A stretch of 6,112 nucleotides of DNA from Candidatus Thorarchaeota archaeon SMTZ1-83. Lineage in GTDB: Archaea > Asgardarchaeota > Thorarchaeia > Thorarchaeales > Thorarchaeaceae. Location of the stretch: contig LRSK01000138.1 in NCBI GenBank assembly GCA_001563325.1, positions 1 to 6,112 on the forward strand, given 5' to 3'. The notes under the pieces were generated by a model that was not told the origin of the DNA, searched no databases, and saw nothing but the letters and a program-made list of their open reading frames with translations. Position 1 is the first letter of the stretch. Each line of letters opens with the position of its first letter. Position numbers and translations under genes: made by a program. Shown here piece by piece: positions 5,662 through 6,112 of the stretch.

Positions 5662-6112
5662 TCATTCCTACCTCCGCCTCAGTGAACATGCGAATAGCAC
5701 CTTGCATCTCCCCCACCTCTTCGTAGGGCCATAGGTCAGCAGCGATGTCGGAACCGAACATCTCAATGTATCTCAGGAATCGCCTATCGAGTAGTACGAC
5801 AACTCCCCTGTCAGAGGGAGACCTCCTCAGTCTGCCAACGAGCTGTGCAACTCGACGTATTGAGGGCACAGCAGTGGAGTAGTAGTAACCTGCCCCTTCT
5901 CCAAATCTCCTCTCGTACCAGTGTTGAAGCGCTCTCTGATAGCTAGTCGGTGGACTGAAGGGGATTCCCACTCCAATTATCATGTCAAGCAGACTTGAGC
6001 CTCCAGTCACAAGGTCCACACCCTCACTGAACTTGCCCCCGTAGACACAGAACACGGCATGAGGCCCCTGCTCAACCGCCTCTTGAATGACCTCTATCCT
6101 CCCGCCCGGGGT
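5648..6112 (-). CDS. XPD/Rad3-like (DinG-type) superfamily 2 DNA helicase, C-terminal part, cut by the window edge
   Basis: This is the last 154 residues of an ATP-dependent helicase of the XPD/Rad3/DinG group; these enzymes unwind DNA 5' to 3' and usually carry an iron-sulfur cluster. The frame stays open to the right edge (first residues TPGGRIEVIQEAVEQGPHA), so the GTG at 6055 is internal valine and the true start lies outside. Motif V reads GGKFSEGVD and motif VI reads QLVGRLRRSPSDRG followed by VVVLLDRRF, which is the diagnostic end of the second RecA domain in this family. The segment between them (PFSPPTSYQRAL, then WYERRFGEG and a Y-rich stretch) also follows the family. The Walker A motif, FeS cysteines and Arch domain are not in the window, so XPD cannot be separated from a DinG-like relative. 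The stop overlaps the next gene by 14 bases, which suggests translational coupling. Confidence 0.9.
   Translation of the reverse strand, partial: TPGGRIEVIQEAVEQGPHAVFCVYGGKFSEGVDLVTGGSSLLDMIIGVGIPFSPPTSYQRALQHWYERRFGEGAGYYYSTAVPSIRRVAQLVGRLRRSPSDRGVVVLLDRRFLRYIEMFGSDIAADLWPYEEVGEMQGAIRMFTEAEVGMSGQP
5670..5675 (-). promoter_or_regulatory. Shine-Dalgarno site for the two-pass membrane protein
   Basis: The minus strand reads GGAGGT here, 8 bases before the GTG at 5661 and inside the 3' end of the upstream helicase gene. It decides the choice of a GTG start. Confidence 0.75.

Noticed and set aside
6053..6055. GTG as the start of the XPD-like gene
   Set aside because: The frame continues upstream with coding-like sequence to the window edge, and motif V lies only a few residues after this codon, so it cannot be the true N-terminus.

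Overview
The window is a compact, gene-dense block read entirely from the minus strand. It holds six or seven coding units, and each overlaps the next or is separated from it by a single base, so there is no intergenic stretch of any size. An archaeon is the best guess. The proteins are an XPD/Rad3-like helicase, a Ski2/Hel308-like helicase and a HerA/VirB4-like P-loop protein, a combination typical of archaeal DNA metabolism. Translation starts are mostly led by strong Shine-Dalgarno sequences (GGAGGT or GGAGGTG). I cannot fix the phylum; a Thermoplasmatota-like or Asgard-like archaeon would both fit.

Layout in transcription order, from high to low coordinates: (1) the C-terminal 154 residues of an XPD/DinG-type superfamily 2 helicase, cut by the right edge; (2) a 196-residue protein with two N-terminal membrane segments and a soluble tail; (3) an unrecognised 86-residue protein; (4) a 773-residue membrane-anchored protein with the HerA/VirB4 ATPase layout but with the key Walker A and Walker B residues replaced, plus a C-terminal winged helix; (5) a 607-residue Ski2/Hel308-like helicase carrying a SWIM zinc finger between its winged helix and its ratchet region; (6) a 128-residue reading frame that looks like the missing ratchet domain of that helicase, displaced by a one-base frameshift; (7) the first 105 residues of an unrecognised protein that runs off the left edge.

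The tight overlaps indicate one operon with translational coupling. Two nucleic-acid helicases therefore appear to be co-produced with two membrane proteins, one of which is a predicted pseudo-ATPase built on a DNA-translocase scaffold. A membrane-associated DNA processing, DNA uptake/transfer or defence function is a reasonable hypothesis, but nothing in the sequence proves it. The observations most worth following are the degenerate P-loop of the 773-residue protein, the -1 frameshift that splits the SWIM helicase, and the gene combination itself. I found no RNA genes, CRISPR arrays, insertion sequences, or convincing promoters and terminators; the operon promoter presumably lies beyond the right edge.
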